DNA from: Zobellella maritima | GTDB lineage: Bacteria; Pseudomonadota; Gammaproteobacteria; Enterobacterales; Aeromonadaceae | Assembly: GCF_003075035.1 (NCBI RefSeq) | Contig: NZ_QCZE01000007.1 | Location: 51,552-115,551, forward strand | Length of the DNA stretch: 64,000 nucleotides | Reading direction: 5' to 3' | In this document: piece after piece, positions 42,047-50,799 of the stretch | How positions within the stretch are numbered: the first letter of the stretch is position 1 | Layout of the letters: each line of letters begins with the position of its first letter | Notes under the pieces: model-generated | What the model was told of the DNA's origin: nothing | Databases searched by the model: none | Seen by the model: only the letters and a program-made list of their open reading frames with translations | Position numbers and translations under genes: made by a program

Positions 42047-42949
42047 TCAGGGATAACGCCCGGTCAGCCGGTTTTCCACCAGCTCCATCAGTATGGTGTT
42101 GACCAGCCGCATCGCCGCATTGGGATTTTCTCCCCGACGGCGGGAAGCGATCACCGGTATGGTGAGCTTGTCATCCGCCACCGGCACGAACTCCACTCCC
42201 TCCCGATGCAGTTTGTGCACCTGCTCGGGCACAAAGGTAAATCCCATATCCGAGGCCACCAGCGACAATGCCGTCTGCAGGTCGTTGACCTGCTGGATCA
42301 CCTGTACTTTCAAGCCTCTGCGATGGAACAGCCCCAGGGCAATATCGGCGAAGTTGGGACCGGCACCGGCGGGAAAGGCGATCATCGGAATTTCTGCCAG
42401 TTCCGCCATGGTGAGCGACTGCCGGGTCAGGGGGTGGGACGACGGCAGGGCGATCAGCAACGGCTCGTTGAACAGTACCTCCTGTTCCACATCCGGATCC
42501 TCGATGTGCACCCGGCCAAAACCGATGTCGATCTTGCCGCTCTTGAGCGCCTCGACCTGCTCCTGGGTTTTTAGCTCGTGCAGTATGATTTCCAGGTTCT
42601 TGTTGCGCCGCAGCCGCCGCACCATCAACGGCAACTGGCCGTAGAACACCGAAGGTACAAACCCGATGGCAAATACCGTCTTGCGCAGCTGGGCTATCTG
42701 CCGCGTGCCTTCGATGCTGGCATCCAGCTTGTCCATGATGGTTCTGGCCTGCTGCAGGAAATACAAGCCCCCCTGGGTCAGCTCCAGCCCCCGCGGCTTG
42801 CGGATGAACAGCTGCACCCCCAGTTCCTCCTCCAGCTGCTTGATTTGCCGGGTCAGGGGCGGCTGGGCGATAAACAGCTTTTCGGCGGCCCGGGTCAGGT
42901 TCAGTTCTTCCGCCACGGCGATGAAATACCGCAAGTGTCTCAGCTCCAT
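42047..42949 (-). CDS. catR: LysR-family regulator of catechol/benzoate genes (CatM/BenM-like)
   Basis: This 300-aa LysR regulator begins MELRHLRYFIAVAEELNLTRAAEKL with its DNA-binding domain (PPLTRQIKQLEEELGVQLF), as in BenM, CatM and CatR. The effector domain (about 90-300) has the usual LALPSSHPL-type strands. It is divergent from catB, with an exact ATAC-N7-GTAT site two bases from its own start codon. Such proteins respond to cis,cis-muconate and, in BenM, also benzoate. Confidence 0.87.
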   Translation of the reverse strand: MELRHLRYFIAVAEELNLTRAAEKLFIAQPPLTRQIKQLEEELGVQLFIRKPRGLELTQGGLYFLQQARTIMDKLDASIEGTRQIAQLRKTVFAIGFVPSVFYGQLPLMVRRLRRNKNLEIILHELKTQEQVEALKSGKIDIGFGRVHIEDPDVEQEVLFNEPLLIALPSSHPLTRQSLTMAELAEIPMIAFPAGAGPNFADIALGLFHRRGLKVQVIQQVNDLQTALSLVASDMGFTFVPEQVHKLHREGVEFVPVADDKLTIPVIASRRRGENPNAAMRLVNTILMELVENRLTGRYP

Positions 42950-42951
42950 CC

Positions 42952-42966
42952 ATACCTCCAGGGTAT
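42952..42966. promoter_or_regulatory. CatM/BenM-type LysR operator
   Basis: ATAC-CTCCAGG-GTAT matches exactly the ATAC-N7-GTAT consensus known for BenM/CatM. It lies 91 bp before the catB start and directly next to the regulator start, suiting both catB activation and autorepression. A weak promoter (TTGGTG, 17 bp, GTAACT) follows at about 42985-43013. Confidence 0.78.
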
Positions 42967-43056
42967 TAGTAGTAACTTAATCAATATTGGTGTGCCCAGC
43001 CCCGAAACTGTAACTTCACTGCAACAGAGCGTTATCACTCGAGGTTCAGAGGTTAC

Positions 43057-44175
43057 ATGTCAGCAATCATTCAGTCCATTGAAGCGATCCTGGTCGACAT
43101 CCCGACTATCCGTCCCCACAAGCTTTCCATGACTACCATGGGCGTTCAGACCATGGTGATAGTGAGGGTTAAGGACTCAGACGGTCTCGAGGGGCTGGGT
43201 GAAGCCACCACCATCGGCGGCCTGGCCTATGGCCCGGAAAGCCCCGAAAGCGTGAAGTTGACCATAGATACCTATTTCAAACCCCTGCTGCTGGAACAGC
43301 CGGCAGACAATTTCAATACCTTACGGGTAAGGCTTAACCGGGCAATCCGCGGCAACAACCTGGCCAAATCCGCCATCGAGACCGCCCTGCTCGACCTGCA
43401 GGGCAAGCGCCTGAACCAGCCCCTGCACCAGCTGCTGGGCGGTGCCGTGCACCAGCACATTCCGGTGCTCTGGACCCTGGCCAGCGGCGATACCCAGAAA
43501 GACATCGACGAGGCCCACAAGCTGATCGCCGAACAGCGCCACTGCGACTTCAAGCTGAAAATCGGCAGTCGTGCGCTGATGGACGATGTGCGCCACGTGG
43601 CCGCCATCAAGGCCGCCGTGGGCGACAGCGCCAGCGTGCGGGTGGATGTGAACCAGGCCTGGGATGAAAGCACCGCCGCCAAGGGCATGGCCGAGCTGCA
43701 GGCCGCCGGCATCGACCTGGTGGAGCAGCCCACCCCCATGAAGGATCACGCCGCCCTGGTGCGGCTGTCCGAGAAATTCCACCTGCCCATTCTGGCGGAT
43801 GAAGCCGTGGCCGACGCCACCGACATGTTTACCCTGGCCTCCGCCGGTTTTGCCGGCTCGGTGGCGCTCAAAATCGCCAAGGCCGGCGGCCCGCTGCAGG
43901 CCCTGAAGGTGGCCAGTGTGGCCAGCGCCGCCGGCATCGGCCTCTATGGCGGCACCCTGTTGGAAGGCACCATCGGCACCGCCGCCTCGCTACACGCCTG
44001 GGCCACCCTGGACAAGCTGCACTGGGGCACCGAGATGTTCGGCCCGCTACTGATGAAGGACGACATAGTGGAAACGCCGCTGAACTTCCATCACAACGGC
44101 GTGACCCTGCCCGACGGCCCCGGCCTGGGCATCACCCTCAACGAAGACAAGCTGGGCGAGTACCGCCGCCAGTAA
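43057..44175 (+). CDS. catB: Muconate cycloisomerase I
   Basis: CatB (372 aa) converts cis,cis-muconate to muconolactone. It is an enolase-superfamily enzyme with the K-x-K pair in FKLKIG and metal ligands in VRVDVNQAW, LVEQPTP and ILADEAVAD. AGAGGT precedes ATG 43057. It is the first gene of a catB-catC-catA-benABCD series with short gaps, presumably under the LysR regulator upstream. Confidence 0.95.
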   Translation: MSAIIQSIEAILVDIPTIRPHKLSMTTMGVQTMVIVRVKDSDGLEGLGEATTIGGLAYGPESPESVKLTIDTYFKPLLLEQPADNFNTLRVRLNRAIRGNNLAKSAIETALLDLQGKRLNQPLHQLLGGAVHQHIPVLWTLASGDTQKDIDEAHKLIAEQRHCDFKLKIGSRALMDDVRHVAAIKAAVGDSASVRVDVNQAWDESTAAKGMAELQAAGIDLVEQPTPMKDHAALVRLSEKFHLPILADEAVADATDMFTLASAGFAGSVALKIAKAGGPLQALKVASVASAAGIGLYGGTLLEGTIGTAASLHAWATLDKLHWGTEMFGPLLMKDDIVETPLNFHHNGVTLPDGPGLGITLNEDKLGEYRRQ

Positions 44176-44215
44176 GCCTGCCGCAGGCACTGCAGAATAC
44201 CCAAGGAGATATAGC

Positions 44216-44506
44216 ATGCTGTTTAAAGTCGAGATGAAGGTCAATCTGCCCCACGACATGCCGGCCGAGGTGGCCGCCGAGATAAAGGCCCGTGAGAAGG
44301 TCTATGCCCAGGAGCTGCAGTCTCAGGGCAAATGGCGCCACCTGTGGCGGGTGGCCGGCAGCTACGCCAACGTCAGCATTTTTGATGTGGCCGACAACAC
44401 CGAGCTGCAGGATCTGATAAGCCGTCTGCCGCTGTTTCCCTACATGGACATTACGGTTGCGCCCCTGTGCCGGCACCCGTCCTCCATTCATCAGGATGAC
44501 CGTTAA
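44216..44506 (+). CDS. catC: Muconolactone delta-isomerase
   Basis: CatC (96 aa) converts muconolactone to 3-oxoadipate enol-lactone, the PcaD substrate. The protein begins MLFKVEMKVNLPHDMP and contains the family stretch WRHLWRVAGSYANVSIFDV and LPLFPYMDITVAPL. AAGGAG precedes the start. It follows catB by 40 bp. Confidence 0.95.
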   Translation: MLFKVEMKVNLPHDMPAEVAAEIKAREKVYAQELQSQGKWRHLWRVAGSYANVSIFDVADNTELQDLISRLPLFPYMDITVAPLCRHPSSIHQDDR

Positions 44507-44577
44507 TCGTTAGCCGTTAAGCGTTTGAAGTGCCCTACACCACAGAATCAAAACAGATAATGCAAGGAGCCAGAGCA

Positions 44578-45516
44578 ATGTCAGTCAAAACCATGGAAAC
44601 TCAAGAAGTCAGAGAGCTGTTGGAAAAAGTCGCCGGACTCCATCAGGCAGGCGGCAGCGAGCGCGTCAAGGCCATTGTGCACCGGGTCATGCATGACGTA
44701 TTCCAGATCATCGAAGATCTGGACATCACGCCGGAGGAGTTCTGGAGCGCCGTGTACTACATCAACGACCTGGGTAAGAACGGTGAAGCTGCCCTGCTGG
44801 CCCCGGGCCTGGGTATGGACAAATACCTGGATATCCGCATGGATGCCGAAGACGAGCAGGCCGGCCTGGCCGGCGGCACCCCGCGCACCATTGAAGGCCC
44901 CCTGTACGTGGCTGGCGCCCCGGAATCCGAGGGCTTCGCCCGCATGGACGACGGCACTCAGGATGGCGAAACCATGATCCTGACCGGTGTGGTGACTGAC
45001 GAGAGCGGCAAGCCCCTGCCCAACACCCTGGTGGAAATCTGGCACGCCGACCTCAAGGGTGGCTACTCCTACTTCGATCCGTCCCAGAGCGAGTACAACC
45101 TGCGTCGCAGCATCAAGACCGATGCCGACGGTCGCTACACTGCCCGCAGCATCATTCCGTCAGGCTACGGCTGCCCGCCCGACGGCGCCACCCAGGCGCT
45201 GCTGAACCAGCTGGGTCGTCACGGCCGCCGTCCGGCGCACATTCACTACTTTGTGTCCAAACCGGGCTACAAGCACCTGACCACCCAGATCAACCTGGCC
45301 GGTGACGAATACACCTACGACGACTTCGCCTTTGCTACCCGCGAAGAGCTGGTCTGCGACGCCGTGCGCATCGAAGACAGTGCCGCCGCCGAGCAATATG
45401 GCCTGAACAAGCCGTTCACCAGGGTGGAATTCAACATTCAGCTGGTGGCCTCCGACAAGCCCGAGCACCAGCAGCGCCACGAGCGCAAGCGTGCCCTGGA
45501 AGACGAAAAAGCCTAA
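44578..45516 (+). CDS. catA: Catechol 1,2-dioxygenase
   Basis: CatA (312 aa) is the intradiol ring-cleaving enzyme producing cis,cis-muconate. Its non-heme iron ligands are the tyrosine in GGYSYFD, the tyrosine in IPSGYGCPPDG and the histidines of AHIHYFVS. The N-terminal helical linker domain (about 1-105) is present. ATG 44578 is chosen because AAGGAG (44564-44569) lies eight bases upstream; the frame continues to 44530. The order catB-catC-catA followed by benABCD places both arms in one transcript. Confidence 0.95.
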   Translation: MSVKTMETQEVRELLEKVAGLHQAGGSERVKAIVHRVMHDVFQIIEDLDITPEEFWSAVYYINDLGKNGEAALLAPGLGMDKYLDIRMDAEDEQAGLAGGTPRTIEGPLYVAGAPESEGFARMDDGTQDGETMILTGVVTDESGKPLPNTLVEIWHADLKGGYSYFDPSQSEYNLRRSIKTDADGRYTARSIIPSGYGCPPDGATQALLNQLGRHGRRPAHIHYFVSKPGYKHLTTQINLAGDEYTYDDFAFATREELVCDAVRIEDSAAAEQYGLNKPFTRVEFNIQLVASDKPEHQQRHERKRALEDEKA

Positions 45517-45542
45517 GCCTTCAACTGAACCCTGTTAATAAC

Positions 45543-45564
45543 AGCCAGCCCCAGCGGGCTGGCT
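45543..45564 (+). other. RNA hairpin between catA and benA
   Basis: AGCCAGCCC-CAGC-GGGCTGGCT forms a 9-bp stem 26 bp after catA without a T-run. It may mark a processing point or a partial stop between the cat and ben genes. No LysR-type ATAC-N7-GTAT site is visible before benA. Confidence 0.5.
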
Positions 45565-45616
45565 CGGGCAAACTCGCGCCCGAGCAGGGCAGCAACCTCA
45601 CATGGAGTGACGAAAC

Positions 45617-46993
45617 ATGACTCGCCAACTCGACAAACTCGAACAGAAAATCCGGGCCGCGGTGGAAGCCGATCCGCAAACCGGCCACTATCGCTGTGAT
45701 CGCGGCATCTTCACCGACCAGGCGCTGTTTGACCTGGAAATGAAGCACATCTTTGAGGGCAACTGGATCTATTTGGCCCACGAGAGCCAGGTGGAAAACC
45801 CCGGTGATTACTACACCACCACCGTTGGCCGCCAGCCGGTGGTGATCACCCGCACCAAGGATGGTGAACTGCGCGCCCTGCTGAATACCTGTTCCCACCG
45901 GGGAGCCACCCTGTGCCGCAAGAAGCGTGGCAACAAGGCCTCCTTTACCTGTCCCTTCCACGGCTGGACCTTCAAGAACGACGGCAAGCTGCTGAAGGCC
46001 CGGGACCAGAAAAAGGGGGGCTACCCCGACAGCTTCAGCACCGACGGCTCTCACGATCTGAAGCAACTGCCGAAATTTCAGTCCTACCGCGGTTTCCTGT
46101 TCGGCAGCCTCAACGCCGACGTACTGCCCCTGGAAGAATACCTGGGTGAAACCACCAAGATCATCGACAACATGGTCGATCAGGCGGAAGACGGCCTGGA
46201 AGTACTGCGCGGCAGCTCTACCTATACCTATGAAGGCAACTGGAAGCTGACCGCCGAAAACGGCGCTGACGGCTACCACGTGGGCACGGTGCACTGGAAC
46301 TACCTGTCCACCATGAGCCAGCGCAACTACGACAAGGGCGGCACCGAAGCGGTGGACGCCAAAAGCTGGTCCAGCGAAGGCGGCTTCTACTCCTTCGAGC
46401 AGGGCCATATGATGCTGTGGACCCGACTCACCAACCCTCAGGTACGGCCGGTTTACAGTCATCTGCAGCGGCTGGAAGAGCAGCTGGGCGCGGCCCGTGC
46501 CGACGCCATCGTCAACACCACCAAGAACCTGTGCCTGTACCCCAACGTGTACCTGATGGATCAGTTCTCCACCCAGATCCGGGTGCTGCGCCCGATTTCC
46601 GTCAACAAGACCGAAATCACCATCTACTGCTGGGCGCCGAAGAACGAGCCGGCGGCGGATCGCGCCAAGCGTCTGCGCCAGTACGAAGACTTCTTCAACG
46701 TCAGCGGCATGGGAACCCCGGACGACCTGGAAGAATTTCGCGCCTGCCAGAACGGCTACCAGGCCAGCGGCCTGAAGTGGAACGACATGAGCCGGGGTGC
46801 GGCCCACTGGATCGAAGGTCCGGATGCGGGCGCCGATGCCATCGGCCTCAAGCCTACCCTGAGCGGCGCCAAGCCGGAAGATGAAGGCCTGTACGTCACT
46901 CACCACCAGCACTGGGTAAAAGAAATGCTGCAGGCGGTCGAAACCGAGCGCGCCCAGCTGATTTCCATCAAAGAACAGGGGGCTTCCGCATGA
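45617..46993 (+). CDS. benA: Benzoate 1,2-dioxygenase large (alpha) subunit
   Basis: BenA (458 aa) is the catalytic ring-hydroxylating subunit that forms the benzoate cis-diol. The Rieske cluster ligands C92, H94, C112 and H115 are in [11 protein letters not shown] and [10 protein letters not shown]. The mononuclear iron site is in [23 protein letters not shown] precedes the start. Its end overlaps benB by four bases. Confidence 0.95.
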   Translation: MTRQLDKLEQKIRAAVEADPQTGHYRCDRGIFTDQALFDLEMKHIFEGNWIYLAHESQVENPGDYYTTTVGRQPVVITRTKDGELRALLNTCSHRGATLCRKKRGNKASFTCPFHGWTFKNDGKLLKARDQKKGGYPDSFSTDGSHDLKQLPKFQSYRGFLFGSLNADVLPLEEYLGETTKIIDNMVDQAEDGLEVLRGSSTYTYEGNWKLTAENGADGYHVGTVHWNYLSTMSQRNYDKGGTEAVDAKSWSSEGGFYSFEQGHMMLWTRLTNPQVRPVYSHLQRLEEQLGAARADAIVNTTKNLCLYPNVYLMDQFSTQIRVLRPISVNKTEITIYCWAPKNEPAADRAKRLRQYEDFFNVSGMGTPDDLEEFRACQNGYQASGLKWNDMSRGAAHWIEGPDAGADAIGLKPTLSGAKPEDEGLYVTHHQHWVKEMLQAVETERAQLISIKEQGASA

Positions 46994-47481
46994 GCATGAG
47001 CTTTGAACAGATCCAGGCCTTTGTCTTCCGCGAAGCCCGCCTGCTTGACGATCGTCAGTGGGACGAATGGCTAGAGTGCTACAGCGAAAACGTAGTGTAC
47101 TGGATGCCTGCCTGGGATGACGAGGACACCCTGACCGAGGATCCGCAAACCGAGATCTCGCTGATCTACTACCCCAACCGGAAAGGTCTGGAAGACCGCG
47201 TGTACCGCATCAAGACCGAGCGCTCCGGCGCCAGCTCCCTGCCCGAGCCGCGCACCACGCACCTGACCAGCAACCTGGAAATACTGGAACGGGAAGGCAA
47301 CACCGTGAAACTGCGCTTCAACTGGCAGACCAACAGCCATCGCTACAACAGTACCGCCACTTTTTTCGGCACCTCCTTCTATACCCTGGACACCAGTGGT
47401 GAGCAGCCGGTGATTACCGAAAAGAAAGTCATCTTGAACAACGACTACATCAATCAGGTGATTGATATCTATCACCTATAA
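46990..47481 (+). CDS. benB: Benzoate 1,2-dioxygenase small (beta) subunit
   Basis: BenB (163 aa) is the structural partner of BenA in the hexameric oxygenase. The sequence [20 protein letters not shown] and [11 protein letters not shown] are typical of the family. It overlaps benA by four bases and precedes benC by 17 bp. Confidence 0.94.
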   Translation: MSMSFEQIQAFVFREARLLDDRQWDEWLECYSENVVYWMPAWDDEDTLTEDPQTEISLIYYPNRKGLEDRVYRIKTERSGASSLPEPRTTHLTSNLEILEREGNTVKLRFNWQTNSHRYNSTATFFGTSFYTLDTSGEQPVITEKKVILNNDYINQVIDIYHL

Positions 47482-47498
47482 CGGGTGGGGAGAGGATC

Positions 47499-48521
47499 AT
47501 GAGCTATAACATAGCGCTCAACTTTGAAGACGGCGTCACCCGTTTCATCAGCTGCAACGAAGGGGAAACCGTGCTGGACGCGGCCTACCGCAACCAGATC
47601 AACCTGCCGATGGACTGTTCCGACGGCGTGTGCGGCACCTGCAAGGGCAGCTGCCACCAGGGCAATTTCGACCTGGGTGAAGAGTACATCGACGAGGCCC
47701 TGACCGACGAGGAAGTGGCCGAAGGCAAGGTGCTGACCTGCCAGATGATCCCTGCCAGCGACTGCGTGGTGGAGATCCCCGCCGCATCCACCCTGTGCAA
47801 AACCGGCAATGCCGACATCGGCGGCACCGTGGCCGAGGTAAACCTGATTTCTCCCACCGCCATCGAGCTGAAAGTCACCGCGGACCAGGACATCGGCTTC
47901 CTGCCCGGCCAGTACGTCAACATCCAGGTGCCGGGCACCGACGAGACCCGCGCCTATTCCTTCAGCTCGCAACCAGGCAGCCGCGATCTCGGCTTCCTGA
48001 TCCGCAACGTGCCGGGTGGGCTGATGAGCTCCTGGCTGGTGGGTCAGGCCAAGACCGGCGACAAGCTGACCCTGACCGGTCCCATGGGCGTCTTCTACCT
48101 GCGTCCCCTGGTGCGCCCAGTGCTGATGCTGGCCGGTGGTACCGGACTGGCCCCCTTCCTCGCCATGCTGGAACACCTCAAGGCCAAGGGCTGTGACCAA
48201 CCGACCCACCTGCTCTACGGCGTGACCAGTGACGATGATCTGGTGTGCGTCCAGGCGCTGGAGCAATTTGCCGCCGAGCTCGAGAATTTCAGCTTCAAGA
48301 CAGTGGTCGCCAGCGCGGACAGTGTCCATCCGCTCAAGGGGTACGTCACCAATCATATGGAAGACGCACCCATCAACCACGGCGAAGTGGACGTCTACCT
48401 GTGCGGTCCTCCCCCCATGGTGGATGCAGTATTGGGCTATTTCCGTGAACAGGGCATACAGCCAAACTCGTTCCACTACGAGAAGTTCACCCCCAGCCTG
48501 GCTGCGGAGGCGATAGCATGA
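47499..48521 (+). CDS. benC: Benzoate 1,2-dioxygenase electron transfer component
   Basis: BenC (340 aa) passes electrons from NADH to BenAB. A plant-type 2Fe-2S ferredoxin domain (CSDGVCGTCKGSC with a further cysteine in VLTCQM) precedes FAD-binding (TRAYSFSSQPGS) and NAD-binding (LMLAGGTGLAPFLAML) domains. GGGGAGAGG lies upstream of the ATG. It overlaps benD by four bases. Confidence 0.95.
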   Translation: MSYNIALNFEDGVTRFISCNEGETVLDAAYRNQINLPMDCSDGVCGTCKGSCHQGNFDLGEEYIDEALTDEEVAEGKVLTCQMIPASDCVVEIPAASTLCKTGNADIGGTVAEVNLISPTAIELKVTADQDIGFLPGQYVNIQVPGTDETRAYSFSSQPGSRDLGFLIRNVPGGLMSSWLVGQAKTGDKLTLTGPMGVFYLRPLVRPVLMLAGGTGLAPFLAMLEHLKAKGCDQPTHLLYGVTSDDDLVCVQALEQFAAELENFSFKTVVASADSVHPLKGYVTNHMEDAPINHGEVDVYLCGPPPMVDAVLGYFREQGIQPNSFHYEKFTPSLAAEAIA

Positions 48522-49297
48522 AATCCCGCTTCGACAATAAGGTAATGGTGGTCACCGGGGCCGCCCAGGGCATAGGGCGACGGGTCGCCGAGCGGGCGGC
48601 GGTGGAAGGCGCTCGCCTGGTATTGGTGGATCTCGCCGACCATGTGCATGAACTGGTAGCGGAGCTGAGCCGGCAGGATATTCAGGCCATCGCCGTGCAG
48701 GCCGATCTGGAAACCTGGAACGGCGCGGAAACCGCAATGACCCAGGCAATCGAACGGTTCGGCCGCATCGATATCCTGGTCAACAATGTCGGCGGCACCA
48801 TCTGGGCACAGCCCTACGAGCACTACAGCCCGGAGCAGATCCAGAAGGAAATCCAGCGCTCGCTGTTTCCCACCCTGTGGTGTTGCCGGGCAGTGCTGCC
48901 CCATATGGTCGAACAGCAAGGCGGCGCCATCGTCAATGTGTCGTCCGTGGCCACCCGCGGCCTAATGCGGGTGCCCTACGGCGCGGCCAAGGGCGGCGTC
49001 AACGCCATGACCGTCAACCTGGCGTTCGAGTATGCCGAGCAGGGCATTCGGGTCAATGCCACTGCGCCCGGTGGCACTGAGGCTCCGCCCCGGCTGACCC
49101 CGCGCAACACCGAAGCACAAGGTGATCGCGAGCAACAGTGGTACAAGACGCTGGTCGATCAGACCCGTTCGAGCAGCCTGATGCACCGATACGGCACCCT
49201 GGACGAGCAGGCAGGCGCCATCCTGTTCCTCGCCTCAGACGATGCCAGTTATATCACAGGCACCATTCTCCCGGTCGCCGGTGGCGATTTGGGCTGA
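48518..49297 (+). CDS. benD: Benzoate cis-diol dehydrogenase
   Basis: BenD (259 aa) oxidises and decarboxylates the cis-diol to catechol. It is a short-chain dehydrogenase with the TGAAQGIGRRVAERAA nucleotide motif, NNVGG, the catalytic serine in VNVSSVA and YGAAKGG. The four-base overlap with benC shows translational coupling. A terminator follows at 49307. Confidence 0.93.
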   Translation: MKSRFDNKVMVVTGAAQGIGRRVAERAAVEGARLVLVDLADHVHELVAELSRQDIQAIAVQADLETWNGAETAMTQAIERFGRIDILVNNVGGTIWAQPYEHYSPEQIQKEIQRSLFPTLWCCRAVLPHMVEQQGGAIVNVSSVATRGLMRVPYGAAKGGVNAMTVNLAFEYAEQGIRVNATAPGGTEAPPRLTPRNTEAQGDREQQWYKTLVDQTRSSSLMHRYGTLDEQAGAILFLASDDASYITGTILPVAGGDLG

Positions 49298-49306
49298 TAA
49301 GCAGTA

Positions 49307-49337
49307 AAGGCTGCCCGAGGATGGGTGGCCTTTTTTT
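49307..49337 (+). terminator. Terminator after benD
   Basis: AAGGCTGCCC and GGGTGGCCTT pair with one mismatch around a six-base loop and are followed by seven T. It separates benABCD from the transporter genes, which may be expressed by read-through. Confidence 0.8.
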
Positions 49338-49394
49338 GTCCTTCGGGGCTAATCCCAACTCCTGGGTTAAGGAAAAAACACGGAGTAATACCGA

Positions 49395-50726
49395 ATGAAA
49401 CAGATAGATGTAAACCAGACCATAGACAACGCCAGCTTTACCCCCTTCCACTGGAAGGTGCTGTTCTGGTGTTCCCTGATCATTATTTTCGACGGCTACG
49501 ACCTGGTTATCTACGGCGTGGTCTTGCCGCTGTTGATGGACCAGTGGGCCCTCAACCCCTATGTGGCCGGGCTGCTGGGCAGCAGCGCCCTGTTCGGCAT
49601 GATGTTCGGCGCCATGGGTTTCGGCATGCTGTCCGACAAGCTCGGACGCAAGAAAACCATTCTGATCTGCGTGGTGCTGTTCAGCTTCACCACCGTCATC
49701 AACGGCCTGGTCAGTAATCCCTGGCAATTCGGCATATTGCGCTTTATCGCCGGCCTGGGCATCGGTGGCGTCATGCCCAATGTGGTGTCCTTGATGAGCG
49801 AATACTCCCCGAAGAAAAGCCGCAGCACCCTGGTAGCCCTGATGTTCAGTGGTTACGCCGTGGGCGGCATGATGTCGGCCGGCCTGGGGATTTGGATAGT
49901 GCCCAACTACGGCTGGGAGATCATGTTCTATCTGGCCGTGGTGCCCATGTTGCTGCTGCCGCTGATGATAAAATACCTGCCTGAATCGGTCGCCTTCCTG
50001 ATGGCGCAGAACCGCCAGGAAGAAGCCCGCGTGCTGCTGCAGCAGGTTGATCCGGCTCAGCAGATCACCGACAAGGATGAGCTGGTGGTGCCGCCCGCCA
50101 ACGTGCAGAAGGCCCCTGTGCTGGAGCTGCTGCGCGGTGGTCGCACCCTGGGCACCCTGATGTTCTGGACCGCCTTCTTCTGCTGCCTGCTGATGGTCTA
50201 TGCCCTCGGCTCCTGGCTGCCTAAGCTGATGTCCGCGGCCGGTTACGAGCTGGGCTCCAGCCTGATGTTCCTGATGGTACTCAACATCGGCGCCATCGTC
50301 GGTGCCGTGGGCGGCGGCTGGCTGGCCGATCGCTTCTCCCTGCGCTCGGTGCTGGTGAGCTTCTTCATGCTGGCCTCTGCCTCCCTGGTGTCGCTCGGTT
50401 ATCCGCACCCGATGTGGCTGCTGTACAGCCTGATGGCCGTGGCCGGCGCCACCACCATCGGCTCCCAGATCCTGCTGTATGCCTATGTGGCCCAGTATTA
50501 TCCGGCCAACATCCGCTCCACCGCCCTCGGCTGGGCATCGGGCATCGGTCGTAACGGCGCCATCCTGGGGCCCATGCTGGGCGGTACCCTGCTGGCCCTG
50601 GCACTGCCGCACCAGATGAACTTCCTGGCTCTGGCCGTGCCCGGTGCCATCGCCACCCTGGCCATTGCCTTGGTCGGGCGGCAGGCCGCCAGTCAGCCAG
50701 CCACCGAAGCCGTCACCAACGGCTGA
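49395..50726 (+). CDS. benK: MFS aromatic acid transporter, benzoate type
   Basis: This 443-aa protein has 12 predicted transmembrane segments and the aromatic acid/H+ symporter signature IIIFDGYDLVIYGVVLP in the first segment. The loop 2-3 motif GMLSDKLGRKKTI is also present. Position after benD supports benzoate uptake. The close relatives PcaK and MucK cannot be fully excluded on sequence alone. Confidence 0.86.
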   Translation: MKQIDVNQTIDNASFTPFHWKVLFWCSLIIIFDGYDLVIYGVVLPLLMDQWALNPYVAGLLGSSALFGMMFGAMGFGMLSDKLGRKKTILICVVLFSFTTVINGLVSNPWQFGILRFIAGLGIGGVMPNVVSLMSEYSPKKSRSTLVALMFSGYAVGGMMSAGLGIWIVPNYGWEIMFYLAVVPMLLLPLMIKYLPESVAFLMAQNRQEEARVLLQQVDPAQQITDKDELVVPPANVQKAPVLELLRGGRTLGTLMFWTAFFCCLLMVYALGSWLPKLMSAAGYELGSSLMFLMVLNIGAIVGAVGGGWLADRFSLRSVLVSFFMLASASLVSLGYPHPMWLLYSLMAVAGATTIGSQILLYAYVAQYYPANIRSTALGWASGIGRNGAILGPMLGGTLLALALPHQMNFLALAVPGAIATLAIALVGRQAASQPATEAVTNG

Positions 50727-50743
50727 GCGCTCGCGTGAATACG

Positions 50744-50772
50744 CATGGTCCCGGTTTCGCTCCGGGACCATG
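50744..50772 (+). other. Hairpin between benK and benE
   Basis: CATGGTCCCGG and CCGGGACCATG pair perfectly around a seven-base loop 18 bp after benK. The TTTTT that follows begins nine bases later, so it is either a weak terminator or a stabilising stem. Confidence 0.5.
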
Positions 50773-50799
50773 CTGTTCACTTTTTCACAGGAGCCAAAC

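Noticed and set aside
45521..46912. 463-codon frame antisense to benA
   Set aside because: Composition is that of a codon-bias shadow; benA has full Rieske and iron-site motifs.
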